Shown here in pieces: positions 6,937-14,921 of a stretch of DNA of 21,210 nt. Positions within the stretch are counted from its first letter, which is position 1. Each line of letters starts with the position of its first letter. Made by a program: the position numbers and the translations under genes. The DNA is from Bacillota bacterium (GTDB lineage: Bacteria > Bacillota_A > Clostridia > Tissierellales > Peptoniphilaceae): the NCBI GenBank assembly GCA_023418535.1, contig JAEZZN010000009.1, positions 1 through 21,210 of the forward strand, in the 5' to 3' direction. The notes beneath the pieces were generated by a model. It saw only the letters and a list, made by a program, of their open reading frames with translations. It was not told the origin of the DNA and made no database searches.

Positions 6937-7714
6937 TTTACATAACAGAGTAATTACCGGAATTTTTATATTCTTATTTATTCTTTTTATTTCATTAATT
7001 AATAAGTATATATTGTTATTAGGTATTACTGTTTTATCCGTATTGTCTATTTTAGAAATGGACAATGCATTAAAAAAAATAGGATATGAAAGCTTATTAA
7101 ATATCGCGCTAAGTTCTAATATAATATTTATACTGTCAGCAAGTTATATTGATATAGGTTTATTATTTGTAAGTATAGCTATTTATTTTATACTCTTATT
7201 TGTTTTATATGTATTAAAAAAAGATATGAAATTCCAATCTTTACTTTCAAATATATTCATATTTTGTTACATTACATTTCCTTATATTTTATTTGGATTA
7301 ATCCATGATATTAGATGGGTACTGTTCTCATTTCTAATCAGTTCTGTAACTGATACTTTCGCATATTTTTCCGGCACATTGTTTGGAAAACATAAATTAA
7401 TTGAAAGACTAAGTCCTAAAAAAACTATTGAGGGAGCAATTGGCGGTATTATTGGTTCAGTTTTATTTACAATATTATTTGTAAATCTATTTAAAATTGA
7501 ACATAGTATATTAATTTATATATTTTCTATTATGGTTTCAGCAATTTCACAAATAGGTGATTTATTTGCATCACATATTAAAAGAGATATAGGTATAAAA
7601 GATTATTCTAATATTTTTAGAGCGCATGGTGGAATAATGGATAGATTTGATTCTCTATTATTAATTGCTCCATTAATTTATTTATTAGATTATTTAATGA
7701 GGTTTGTTTTATGA
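6929..7714 (+). CDS. cdsA: phosphatidate cytidylyltransferase
   Basis: CdsA makes CDP-diacylglycerol from phosphatidic acid and CTP, the branch point for bacterial phospholipids. The 261-residue protein is a multi-spanning membrane protein with about eight hydrophobic segments. The family signature lies at residues 215-241: SHIKRDIGIKD, then AHGGIMDRFD, with the conserved K-R, K-D, H-G-G and D-R-x-D positions. The usual proline-glycine before HGG is replaced by arginine-alanine. The start codon overlaps the end of uppS and the stop overlaps the rseP start in an ATGA arrangement. In many Firmicutes dxr lies between cdsA and rseP; here it is absent. Confidence 0.95.
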   Translation: MSDLHNRVITGIFIFLFILFISLINKYILLLGITVLSVLSILEMDNALKKIGYESLLNIALSSNIIFILSASYIDIGLLFVSIAIYFILLFVLYVLKKDMKFQSLLSNIFIFCYITFPYILFGLIHDIRWVLFSFLISSVTDTFAYFSGTLFGKHKLIERLSPKKTIEGAIGGIIGSVLFTILFVNLFKIEHSILIYIFSIMVSAISQIGDLFASHIKRDIGIKDYSNIFRAHGGIMDRFDSLLLIAPLIYLLDYLMRFVL

Positions 7715-8703
7715 TAGGTATAATAGCTGGTTTATTGATGTTTCTGTTTCTTATTACAATCCATGAAGGTGGACATTTTTTAGGAGCGAAACTATCAGAT
7801 ATAAAAGTTAATGAATTTTCAATTGGCATGGGGCCAAATATTTTTAGTAAACAAAAAGGTGAAACAAAATATTCTTTAAGAGCTCTTCCTATAGGAGGAT
7901 ATGTTAGCATGGAAGGAGAAGACTCTTCTTCAGATGACCCAAGATCTTTTGAAAACTCAGCACCTATCAGAAGATTTTTAACTGTATTTGCAGGTCCATT
8001 TGTCAATTTATTATATGCATTTATAATCATATTTTTAATAGCATCTTTTCAAGGACACGCATCCACTACAATAGATACTGTAAGCTCTGACATGCCAATA
8101 GCAGAATCTGGTATAATTGCGGGAGATAAAATATTAAGTATTGATAATAAAAATGTTCATTTATTTAATCAAGTTAATCAATATATTAATGAATCAAATG
8201 GTGAAATTTCGATAAAAATAGATAGAAATGGGGAGATATTAGATTTTAAATTAACTCCTGTTGAGTCCCAAAATGGTAAAATAATTGGTATAACACCAAA
8301 AGTTATAAACAGTTTTTCAAGCAATTTACTATATGCATGGAATATGGTCTTTTTTATAATTGGATCAATATGGCAAGGTTTAAAAGGTTTATTTACAGGT
8401 TTATTCGGCCTTAATCAACTTTCAGGTCCAATAGGTGTAGTAAAACAAGTTGGACAGACATTAGATATGGGATTTGTGTCTTTTATGCTATTCAGCGCAT
8501 TTATTTCAATAAATCTTGGTTTTTTCAATTTACTACCAATACCTGCTTTAGATGGATCTAAATTAGTATTTACACTTATAGAAATGATTATTGGAAAACC
8601 AATTAATAAAAAATTCGAACAAACTATTACTATTATAGGATTTATTTTCCTTTTGAGTTTAATAGCTATAGTTTCAATAAAGGATCTTATTAATTTGTTT
8701 TAG
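7711..8703 (+). CDS. rseP: RIP metalloprotease (site-2 protease)
   Basis: This intramembrane zinc protease of the RseP/RasP/SpoIVFB-like M50 family cuts membrane-spanning anti-sigma factors and signal peptide remnants. The zinc site HEGGH is at residues 18-22 in the first membrane helix, and the third ligand lies in the PALDG motif (Asp 281) in the C-terminal helix region. One PDZ domain lies at roughly residues 115-195. At 330 residues it is shorter than the roughly 420-residue Bacillus RasP. The start overlaps the cdsA stop by four bases, giving translational coupling. An ispG gene often follows rseP but here polC follows ten bases later. Confidence 0.94.
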   Translation: MIGIIAGLLMFLFLITIHEGGHFLGAKLSDIKVNEFSIGMGPNIFSKQKGETKYSLRALPIGGYVSMEGEDSSSDDPRSFENSAPIRRFLTVFAGPFVNLLYAFIIIFLIASFQGHASTTIDTVSSDMPIAESGIIAGDKILSIDNKNVHLFNQVNQYINESNGEISIKIDRNGEILDFKLTPVESQNGKIIGITPKVINSFSSNLLYAWNMVFFIIGSIWQGLKGLFTGLFGLNQLSGPIGVVKQVGQTLDMGFVSFMLFSAFISINLGFFNLLPIPALDGSKLVFTLIEMIIGKPINKKFEQTITIIGFIFLLSLIAIVSIKDLINLF

Positions 8704-8713
8704 GGGGAATTAA

Positions 8714-11700
8714 ATGGATTTTAGTAATATACTAAATGAATTCAATGAAAATTATAAAACGAAACTTATTTTAGATGAAGTTTCGTTTTTTAAAATGGAA
8801 AATGAATTAGAAATAAGTTTTTTATCTAGAAATATAATTGATGAATCATTAATCGATACTTTTTTTTATGAAAAACTTAGTGGATATGGTATAAATTTAT
8901 CATTTAATATAACATATCTTGATAGTATTTTGGAATATTTTAATAATATTTATCCAAATTTAGAATGTGAGACTGAAGAAAATCTCTGCACAGTTCTTTT
9001 TAATGATGAAAAAGAAAAAGAATATTATATTGATAATTCTACATTTCAATCATTTATGAGTAAAATGCAAAAGCTAGAATATTCTATTGAACTCAAAAAA
9101 AATCAAAAATTAAATGATATAGATTTTGATGAAATACAAAAACAAAAAGAGATCGAATTAAATAACGAAATAAAAAAAGCTGAAGAATTAAGTAAAAAAA
9201 ATGAAAATAAAAATGTAAACAATAGTATTAATGAAGAAACTGGAAATTTTAAATTTGGTTTTATAAAATCTGCTCCTAAAACATTCACAGATATAGAAGA
9301 TTTAGAAGAAGACACAGATAAAGTTGCAATAAAAGGACAAGTTTATGAGCTTAGTTATTTCATAATTAAAAATGGTGCTTTCGTAAGCTTCGATTTAGAT
9401 AATGGATCAAATGCTGTATCTTGTAAAGTATATGTTAAAAATGATAAATTAGATTATTTTAAAGATAATTTCAAAGAAGATATGGGAGTTATTGTTTCAG
9501 GTGTATATAAATACGATGAATATGCTAAAACAAATCTTATAAATGTATCTTCAATAGAAGAAATTATTTTACCTGATAAAGTTGACTTAGAAGATAATAA
9601 AAGAATTGAATTTAATATACATTCAAAATATACACAACTTGAATCTATTGTGGATATAAATAAACTCTTCAAAAGACTGAAATCTTTTGGACACACTGCA
9701 GTTGGAATTACAGATTTATTCAATGTTCAATCCTATCCTGAAATTTATAAAGCTGCTAAGAAAAATTCTATTAAATTAAACTTAGGTTTACAAACAAATA
9801 TTTATGAAGATTATCCTAGTTTATTAACTAATTATAAAAATGAAGATATTACTGATAAAGATTTTGTAGTATTTGATATTGAGACGACAGGACTTTCAAA
9901 TTTCACTGATAAAATCATTGAAATAGGTGCAGTTAAAATAAGAAATAATAAAATAATTGATAAATACCAAAGTTTTATAAATCCTAAAGAACCATTGTCA
10001 AACTTTACTACTGAATTAACAGGAATAACTAATGATATGGTGATAAATGAAAAAGAAGTACATGAAATATTACCAGAATTTTTAGAATTTTGTGGTAATA
10101 GTGTACTAGTAGCACAAAACGCTGAATTTGACCTAGGATTTATAATTCAAAAATCAAATGAATTAGGTATAGATTTTAAACCAGTTTATGTCGACACATT
10201 ATATATATCAAGAGCTATTAATCCAGAATTTACAAATCATAAACTTGGAACACTTGCTACTAAATATCAAGTATCACTCCAAAATCATCATAGAGCCCTT
10301 GATGACGCTATGGCTACAGGTGAAATATTTATAAAAATGATTGAACAAATTAAACATTTAGGATTTGAATTCAATAATGAAGTAAATAAAATTAAAACTA
10401 CAATACCTACTTCTCATAATATGAATTTTCAAAATATTATGTATGCAAAGGATAAAAAAGCACTTAAAAATCTATATACAATAGTCTCAAAATCTAATCT
10501 TGAATACTATTATAGAGAGCCTGGCATACCATTTAATATATTAAAAGAATTTAGAGAAGGTCTTCTAATTGGAACAGGAAATTATAAATCAAAACTATTT
10601 AAATTAGTATCTCTAAAATACAGCGATGAAGTGTTGTTAAACGAACTAAGTAACTTTGATTTTGTAACTATAGTTCCAAGTGATTTTTCTACTCATCTAA
10701 TAAATAGAGGATATATAAAGGATGAAAAACATTTAGAAGAAATTAATAAAAAGTTAATTGAACTTGCTAAAAAGCAAGATAAATTATTTATTGCTATTGG
10801 AGATGTATATTATCTAGATAAAAAAGATTATCCTTATAGAAATATATTAAAAAATTATCCTAGAAAAAGAGGTTTAGAAAATTCTGGTGCTTTCTACTTA
10901 AAAAATACTAGAGAAATGCTTGATAATTTTGAATATCTCGATCTAGAAGATAGAGAAAATGCAGTTATATACAATACTCATAAATTGAATGAACTTATTA
11001 GTGATATTTCTCCAATTGCTGACGGAACATTCCCACCTAAAATTAAAGATGCAGATAAAATACTTACTGAAGAAACTTATCAAGTAGCAAAGAGAATTTA
11101 TGGAGAAGAGCTTCCAGAAATTGTTAAAGAAAGACTTGATAGAGAATTAAATTCTATTATTTCAAATGGTTATGCTGCATTATATATAATTGCAAGAAAA
11201 CTCGTAAGAAAATCTAATGAAGATGGATACTTAGTTGGTTCAAGAGGAAGTGTTGGTTCTTCTTTTGCTGCAACTATGGCAGAGATTACAGAAGTTAATC
11301 CTTTGCCGCCGCATTATATATGTGAAAAATGCCATACAAGTGAGTTTATTACAGATGGAAAACATACAACTGGAATCGATTTACCTTTAAAGAATTGTCC
11401 TAATTGTAATGTTGAGATGAAAAGAGATGGATTTGATATTCCTTTCGAAACTTTTTTAGGATTTAGCGGTAACAAAGAACCAGATATAGATTTGAATTTT
11501 GCATCTATATATCAATCAAAAATTCATAGATATACCGAAACTTTATTTGGTAAAAATAAAGTTTTTAAGGCTGGAACGCTTGGAACTATACAAGATAATA
11601 TCGCTTATGGTATGGCAAGGAAATTTAAGGAATTTTACCCGGATGATACAACTATAAAGACTGATAATGCCTCTATGAATAGAGTTAAGAGAATGATAGT

Positions 11701-12916
11701 TGGTGTTAAAAGAAGCTCTGGTCAACATCCTGGTGGCTTAATAATCGTACCTGAGGATAAAGATATTGAAGATTTTACACCCGTACAATATCCGGCAGAT
11801 GACGCTTCAATTGGTATTATTACTACACATTTTGATTATCATGCAATTGATAGTAATCTTCTTAAACTTGATCTATTAGGACACAATGTTCCTACAATGA
11901 TTAGATTACTTACAGATATGAGTGGAGTTGATGCTGCTAAAATAGATTTAAGTGATAAAGATACTATGAGTATATTTTCATCAACAGAGACCTTAAATAT
12001 AAAATATGATTATTCAAACAAAAATAATGGATCTTTAGGAATACCAGAATTTGGTACATCTTTTGTTAGAGGTATGCTTGATGATACAAAGCCTACAACA
12101 TTTGAAGAACTTATAAGAATTTCTGGTCTATCTCATGGTACCGATGTATGGCTAGGTAATGCTCAAGAATTAGTTAGAAGTGGAACAACTGATCTAAAGG
12201 GAGCAATTTGTACCAGGGACGATATCATGAATTATCTTATAGATAAAGGCTTAGATAAAAAGCTTTCATTTGACATTATGGAGCAAGTTAGAAAAGGTAA
12301 GGGACTTAAAGAAGATCAAATAAGTGAAATGAAGAATAATAATGTTCCTGATTGGTACATTGATTCTTGTTTAAAGATTAAATACATGTTCCCTAAAGCA
12401 CATGCTGTAGCATATGTAATGATGAGTTATAGACTTGCATATTTTAAGGTTCACTTACCAGAATATTTTTATGCTGTAGTATTTACAAATTCGGTTTCTG
12501 ATTTTAAATATGAACATATTTCTAAAGGACTAAATTATTTAACTTTATTATTAGATACTATTAAAAATGATAAAGAAAATAATGAAGATATATCTAAAAT
12601 ATATTTATATGAATTAGCTGAAGAAATGTATGCTAGGGACATAAAATTTGCAGATGTTGATTTATATAAATCTGATCCTGTTAACTTTATAGTGGTTGAA
12701 AAAGGGTTGATTAGACCTCCACTTACTGCATTACCAACAGTATCTGAATCAATGGCATTTAAAATAGATCATGCTAGAAAAGATGGTGAATTTATATCTA
12801 AAGAGGATTTTGCTAAAAGAGCAAAAATAGGTAAAAAAGCTTTAGAATATTTGGAAAAAACAAATATATTAAATAATTTACAAGATACAAATCAGATTGA
12901 TTTCTTTTCTATATAA
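8714..12916 (+). CDS. polC: DNA polymerase III PolC-type alpha subunit
   Basis: PolC is the main replicative polymerase of low-GC Gram-positives, with a built-in 3'-5' exonuclease. The 1400-residue length is slightly short of the 1430-1440 usual. In order: a divergent N-terminal domain, an OB domain near 195-290, the PHP domain split around the exonuclease (DIETTGL with D388 and E390; NAEFDLGF; HRALDDAMATG), and the polymerase core with GSRGSVGSSF, a CEKC/CPNC zinc site and catalytic D924, D926 and D1053. The final KKALEYLEKTNIL motif resembles the helix-hairpin-helix end. Unusually, most PHP metal ligands known in Bacillus PolC are replaced, for example N301 for His, L335 for His and Q360 for Glu. 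AGGGGG precedes the ATG. A terminator-like hairpin lies in early codons. Confidence 0.97.
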   Translation: MDFSNILNEFNENYKTKLILDEVSFFKMENELEISFLSRNIIDESLIDTFFYEKLSGYGINLSFNITYLDSILEYFNNIYPNLECETEENLCTVLFNDEKEKEYYIDNSTFQSFMSKMQKLEYSIELKKNQKLNDIDFDEIQKQKEIELNNEIKKAEELSKKNENKNVNNSINEETGNFKFGFIKSAPKTFTDIEDLEEDTDKVAIKGQVYELSYFIIKNGAFVSFDLDNGSNAVSCKVYVKNDKLDYFKDNFKEDMGVIVSGVYKYDEYAKTNLINVSSIEEIILPDKVDLEDNKRIEFNIHSKYTQLESIVDINKLFKRLKSFGHTAVGITDLFNVQSYPEIYKAAKKNSIKLNLGLQTNIYEDYPSLLTNYKNEDITDKDFVVFDIETTGLSNFTDKIIEIGAVKIRNNKIIDKYQSFINPKEPLSNFTTELTGITNDMVINEKEVHEILPEFLEFCGNSVLVAQNAEFDLGFIIQKSNELGIDFKPVYVDTLYISRAINPEFTNHKLGTLATKYQVSLQNHHRALDDAMATGEIFIKMIEQIKHLGFEFNNEVNKIKTTIPTSHNMNFQNIMYAKDKKALKNLYTIVSKSNLEYYYREPGIPFNILKEFREGLLIGTGNYKSKLFKLVSLKYSDEVLLNELSNFDFVTIVPSDFSTHLINRGYIKDEKHLEEINKKLIELAKKQDKLFIAIGDVYYLDKKDYPYRNILKNYPRKRGLENSGAFYLKNTREMLDNFEYLDLEDRENAVIYNTHKLNELISDISPIADGTFPPKIKDADKILTEETYQVAKRIYGEELPEIVKERLDRELNSIISNGYAALYIIARKLVRKSNEDGYLVGSRGSVGSSFAATMAEITEVNPLPPHYICEKCHTSEFITDGKHTTGIDLPLKNCPNCNVEMKRDGFDIPFETFLGFSGNKEPDIDLNFASIYQSKIHRYTETLFGKNKVFKAGTLGTIQDNIAYGMARKFKEFYPDDTTIKTDNASMNRVKRMIVGVKRSSGQHPGGLIIVPEDKDIEDFTPVQYPADDASIGIITTHFDYHAIDSNLLKLDLLGHNVPTMIRLLTDMSGVDAAKIDLSDKDTMSIFSSTETLNIKYDYSNKNNGSLGIPEFGTSFVRGMLDDTKPTTFEELIRISGLSHGTDVWLGNAQELVRSGTTDLKGAICTRDDIMNYLIDKGLDKKLSFDIMEQVRKGKGLKEDQISEMKNNNVPDWYIDSCLKIKYMFPKAHAVAYVMMSYRLAYFKVHLPEYFYAVVFTNSVSDFKYEHISKGLNYLTLLLDTIKNDKENNEDISKIYLYELAEEMYARDIKFADVDLYKSDPVNFIVVEKGLIRPPLTALPTVSESMAFKIDHARKDGEFISKEDFAKRAKIGKKALEYLEKTNILNNLQDTNQIDFFSI
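8756..8791 (+). terminator. terminator-like hairpin inside polC
   Basis: A perfect 12-bp stem, AAAACGAAACTT (8756-8767) with AAGTTTCGTTTT (8778-8789), has a ten-base loop and a six-base T run (8786-8791). It begins 42 bases after the polC start, within the poorly conserved N-terminal coding region. It has the form of an intrinsic terminator and could attenuate polC when translation is poor. Whether it acts is unknown. Confidence 0.45.
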
Positions 12917-12917
12917 T

Positions 12918-12946
12918 TTGACTATATTGCGCTAAATTGATATAAT
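12918..12946 (+). promoter_or_regulatory. rimP-nusA operon promoter
   Basis: TTGACT (12918-12923) and TATAAT (12941-12946) are spaced by 17 bases, with TG at 12938-12939 giving an extended -10. It begins one base after the polC stop. Transcription should start near 12953, about 58 bases before rimP. Confidence 0.9.
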
Positions 12947-12966
12947 TACAATTGATAGAAGTTACT

Positions 12967-12998
12967 AGAGAGTGGGTTAAACCCACTCTTTATTTATT
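12967..12998 (+). terminator. leader attenuator or polC terminator
   Basis: AGAGTGGGT (12969-12977) pairs with ACCCACTCT (12981-12989), extendable by two pairs to 12967 and 12991, followed by the T-rich TTTATTTATT. It lies downstream of the rimP promoter start point, so it would be transcribed at the head of the rimP-nusA mRNA. It can serve as the polC terminator, as an attenuator for the operon, or both. In Bacillus subtilis NusA is reported to control its own operon through a leader terminator, which makes the second role attractive. Confidence 0.7.
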
Positions 12999-13010
12999 AA
13001 AGGAGTACAG

Positions 13011-13472
13011 ATGCAAAATAAGCTTCTTGAAAATCTAAAAAATCAATTAGAACCAGAAATTGAGCAATTAGGATATGAACTTATTGATCTTGAATTTGTT
13101 TTTGAAGATGGAGAAAACAGACTTAGATTTTATATATATAAAGAAGATGGTGTATCTTTAGATGATACTGAAATAGTGTCGAGATATTTAGATACTAGAC
13201 TAGATGAAATAGACCCAATAGATACAAGTTATTATCTAGAGGTTTCATCTCCAGATTTAAATAGACCTTTAAAGACAGATGATGATTTAAGAAGAAATAT
13301 TGGTAATGAAATAAGTGTTCATTTGTATAAAAAGATTGATGGATTAAAGGAATATGAAGGTTATTTAGTTTCATATGATGAAGAAAATATTGTAATTGAA
13401 TTAGAAGATGGAATAGAAAAAAGTTTTAATAGGAAAGACATAAGTATAATAAAAATTGTAATAAGATTTTAG
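13011..13472 (+). CDS. rimP: ribosome maturation factor RimP
   Basis: RimP assists assembly of the 30S subunit. The 153-residue protein shows the N-terminal alpha/beta domain with EPEIEQLGYELIDLEF and SRYLDTRLDEIDP, the highly conserved YYLEVSSPDLNRPL around residue 80, and a C-terminal SH3-like domain. AGGAG (13001-13005) precedes the ATG. It is the first gene of the rimP-nusA-rnpM-infB-rbfA operon, the standard order in bacteria, and it lies directly behind the promoter and hairpin described above. Confidence 0.96.
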   Translation: MQNKLLENLKNQLEPEIEQLGYELIDLEFVFEDGENRLRFYIYKEDGVSLDDTEIVSRYLDTRLDEIDPIDTSYYLEVSSPDLNRPLKTDDDLRRNIGNEISVHLYKKIDGLKEYEGYLVSYDEENIVIELEDGIEKSFNRKDISIIKIVIRF

Positions 13473-13480
13473 AGGGAGTT

Positions 13481-14659
13481 ATGAATAAAGATTTTATTAG
13501 AGCGCTTGATGAAATTGAAAAGGAAAAAGGAATAAAAAAAGAAGAAATTTTACAAGCGTTAGAAAAAGCTTTACAAAAAAGCTATGAAGAAAATTACAAA
13601 GCAAATAATGCAGAAATATCTATAAATCCTGAAACAGGGGATACAAAAGTTTATGCATTAAAAGAAGTAGTTGAAACTAAAGATGATATTGAAAACCCAG
13701 ATTATCAAATAGCATTAGATGAAGCTTTAGTTCATTCTAAAAGAGCTAAAGTTGGAAAAACAATAAAAATTAAAGTAATGCCTAAATCATTTTTAAGAGT
13801 TGCTGCACAAAAAGCTAAGAATATTGTAATCCAACAAATTAGAGATTCTGAAAGAAAAGTAGTCTATGATAGTTATATTGATAAAAAGCATGAATTAATT
13901 AATGGAACCGTGCAAAGAATTGATTTCAATAATATCTATGTAGATCTTGGTAAATCAGAAGGAGTAATACCTGAAATAGAAAGAGTCCCTGGTGAAGAAT
14001 TTAGTCCTGGAGATAGAATTAAAGTATATGTTAAAGATGTTAAAGAGACAACAAAGGGAGCTCAAATAATACTTTCAAGAAAAGATCCAGATTTAGTTAC
14101 TAGACTATTTGAACTAGAAGTACCAGAGATAAGCTCTGGTATAGTTGACATTATTTCAATTTCTAGAGAAGCAGGATTTAGAACTAAAATTGCTGTACAT
14201 GCAAATGATCCAAATATTGATCCTGTTGGGGCTGCTGTTGGAGTAAAAGGTAGTAGAGTAAATTCAATAGTTGAAGAGATAAATAATGAAAAAATCGATA
14301 TTATAATATGGAGTAAAAATAATAAAGTTTATCTATCAAACTCTTTATCACCAGCAGAAGTTTCAGATATCTTTATTGATGAAGAAAACAAAGAAGCTGT
14401 TGCTTTCGTTCCAGATGATCAGCTTTCTCTAGCTATTGGTAAAGAAGGACAAAATGTTAGACTAGCCGCTAAGCTAACAAATTGGAAAATAGATATTAAA
14501 GGTGATTCTGTTAAGGATAAAGTATTGCCTGAATTAGAAAAGAAACTATTAGAAAATGAATCAACAATATCAGAAGAAAATCAAGAATTGGAATTGGATA
14601 ATAATTCTAATGAATCAGAAATAGTTGATTCTGATTTAAAAGAAGACGAAGACAAATAA
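13481..14659 (+). CDS. nusA: transcription factor NusA
   Basis: NusA binds RNA polymerase and controls pausing, termination and antitermination. The 392-residue protein has the N-terminal polymerase-binding domain (residues 1-125), an S1 domain (about 133-200, GTVQRIDFNNIYVDLGKSEG), and two KH domains containing DPVGAAVGVKGSRVNSIVEE and LAIGKEGQNVRLAAKLTNWK. It ends in an acidic, disordered tail and, like other Firmicutes forms, lacks the extra acidic repeats of the E. coli protein. GAGGGAG precedes the ATG. If the leader hairpin is NusA-responsive, this gene would be autoregulated. Confidence 0.97.
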   Translation: MNKDFIRALDEIEKEKGIKKEEILQALEKALQKSYEENYKANNAEISINPETGDTKVYALKEVVETKDDIENPDYQIALDEALVHSKRAKVGKTIKIKVMPKSFLRVAAQKAKNIVIQQIRDSERKVVYDSYIDKKHELINGTVQRIDFNNIYVDLGKSEGVIPEIERVPGEEFSPGDRIKVYVKDVKETTKGAQIILSRKDPDLVTRLFELEVPEISSGIVDIISISREAGFRTKIAVHANDPNIDPVGAAVGVKGSRVNSIVEEINNEKIDIIIWSKNNKVYLSNSLSPAEVSDIFIDEENKEAVAFVPDDQLSLAIGKEGQNVRLAAKLTNWKIDIKGDSVKDKVLPELEKKLLENESTISEENQELELDNNSNESEIVDSDLKEDEDK

Positions 14660-14660
14660 A

Positions 14661-14909
14661 ATGAGTAATTTTAAATTAAGAAAATGTATAGCTTGTAATG
14701 AACATAAAACTAAAGATCAATTGATTAAAGTCGTAAAAAATAAATCAGGTGAAATAAATATAGATACCAACGGCAAATTAAATGGTAGAGGTGCTTATAT
14801 TTGTAAAAATAAAGATTGCATAAATAAAGCAATCAAAAATAAGCAATTAAATAGATCGTTAAAATGTAATGTTCCTGAAGAAATTTATCAGGAGTTAGAA
14901 GCTATGTAG
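14661..14909 (+). CDS. rnpM: YlxR/RnpM RNA-binding protein
   Basis: This 82-residue protein of the YlxR (DUF448) family starts one base after the nusA stop. Cysteines at residues 9 and 12 (RKCIAC) and at 48 and 53 (YICKNKDC) and the GRGAYICK motif match the family fold. In Bacillus the protein, renamed RnpM, has been reported to modulate RNase P; in other species it is seen as a nucleoid or RNA-binding factor. The ylxQ gene that often follows is missing, and infB starts 12 bases downstream. The ribosome site is weak, so translation is probably coupled to nusA. Confidence 0.92.
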   Translation: MSNFKLRKCIACNEHKTKDQLIKVVKNKSGEINIDTNGKLNGRGAYICKNKDCINKAIKNKQLNRSLKCNVPEEIYQELEAM

Positions 14910-14921
14910 AAAGGTGGTAAT

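Noticed and set aside
7617..8030. 137-codon open frame on the - strand across cdsA and rseP
   Set aside because: It is antisense to conserved coding sequence, with no ribosome site or recognisable domain.
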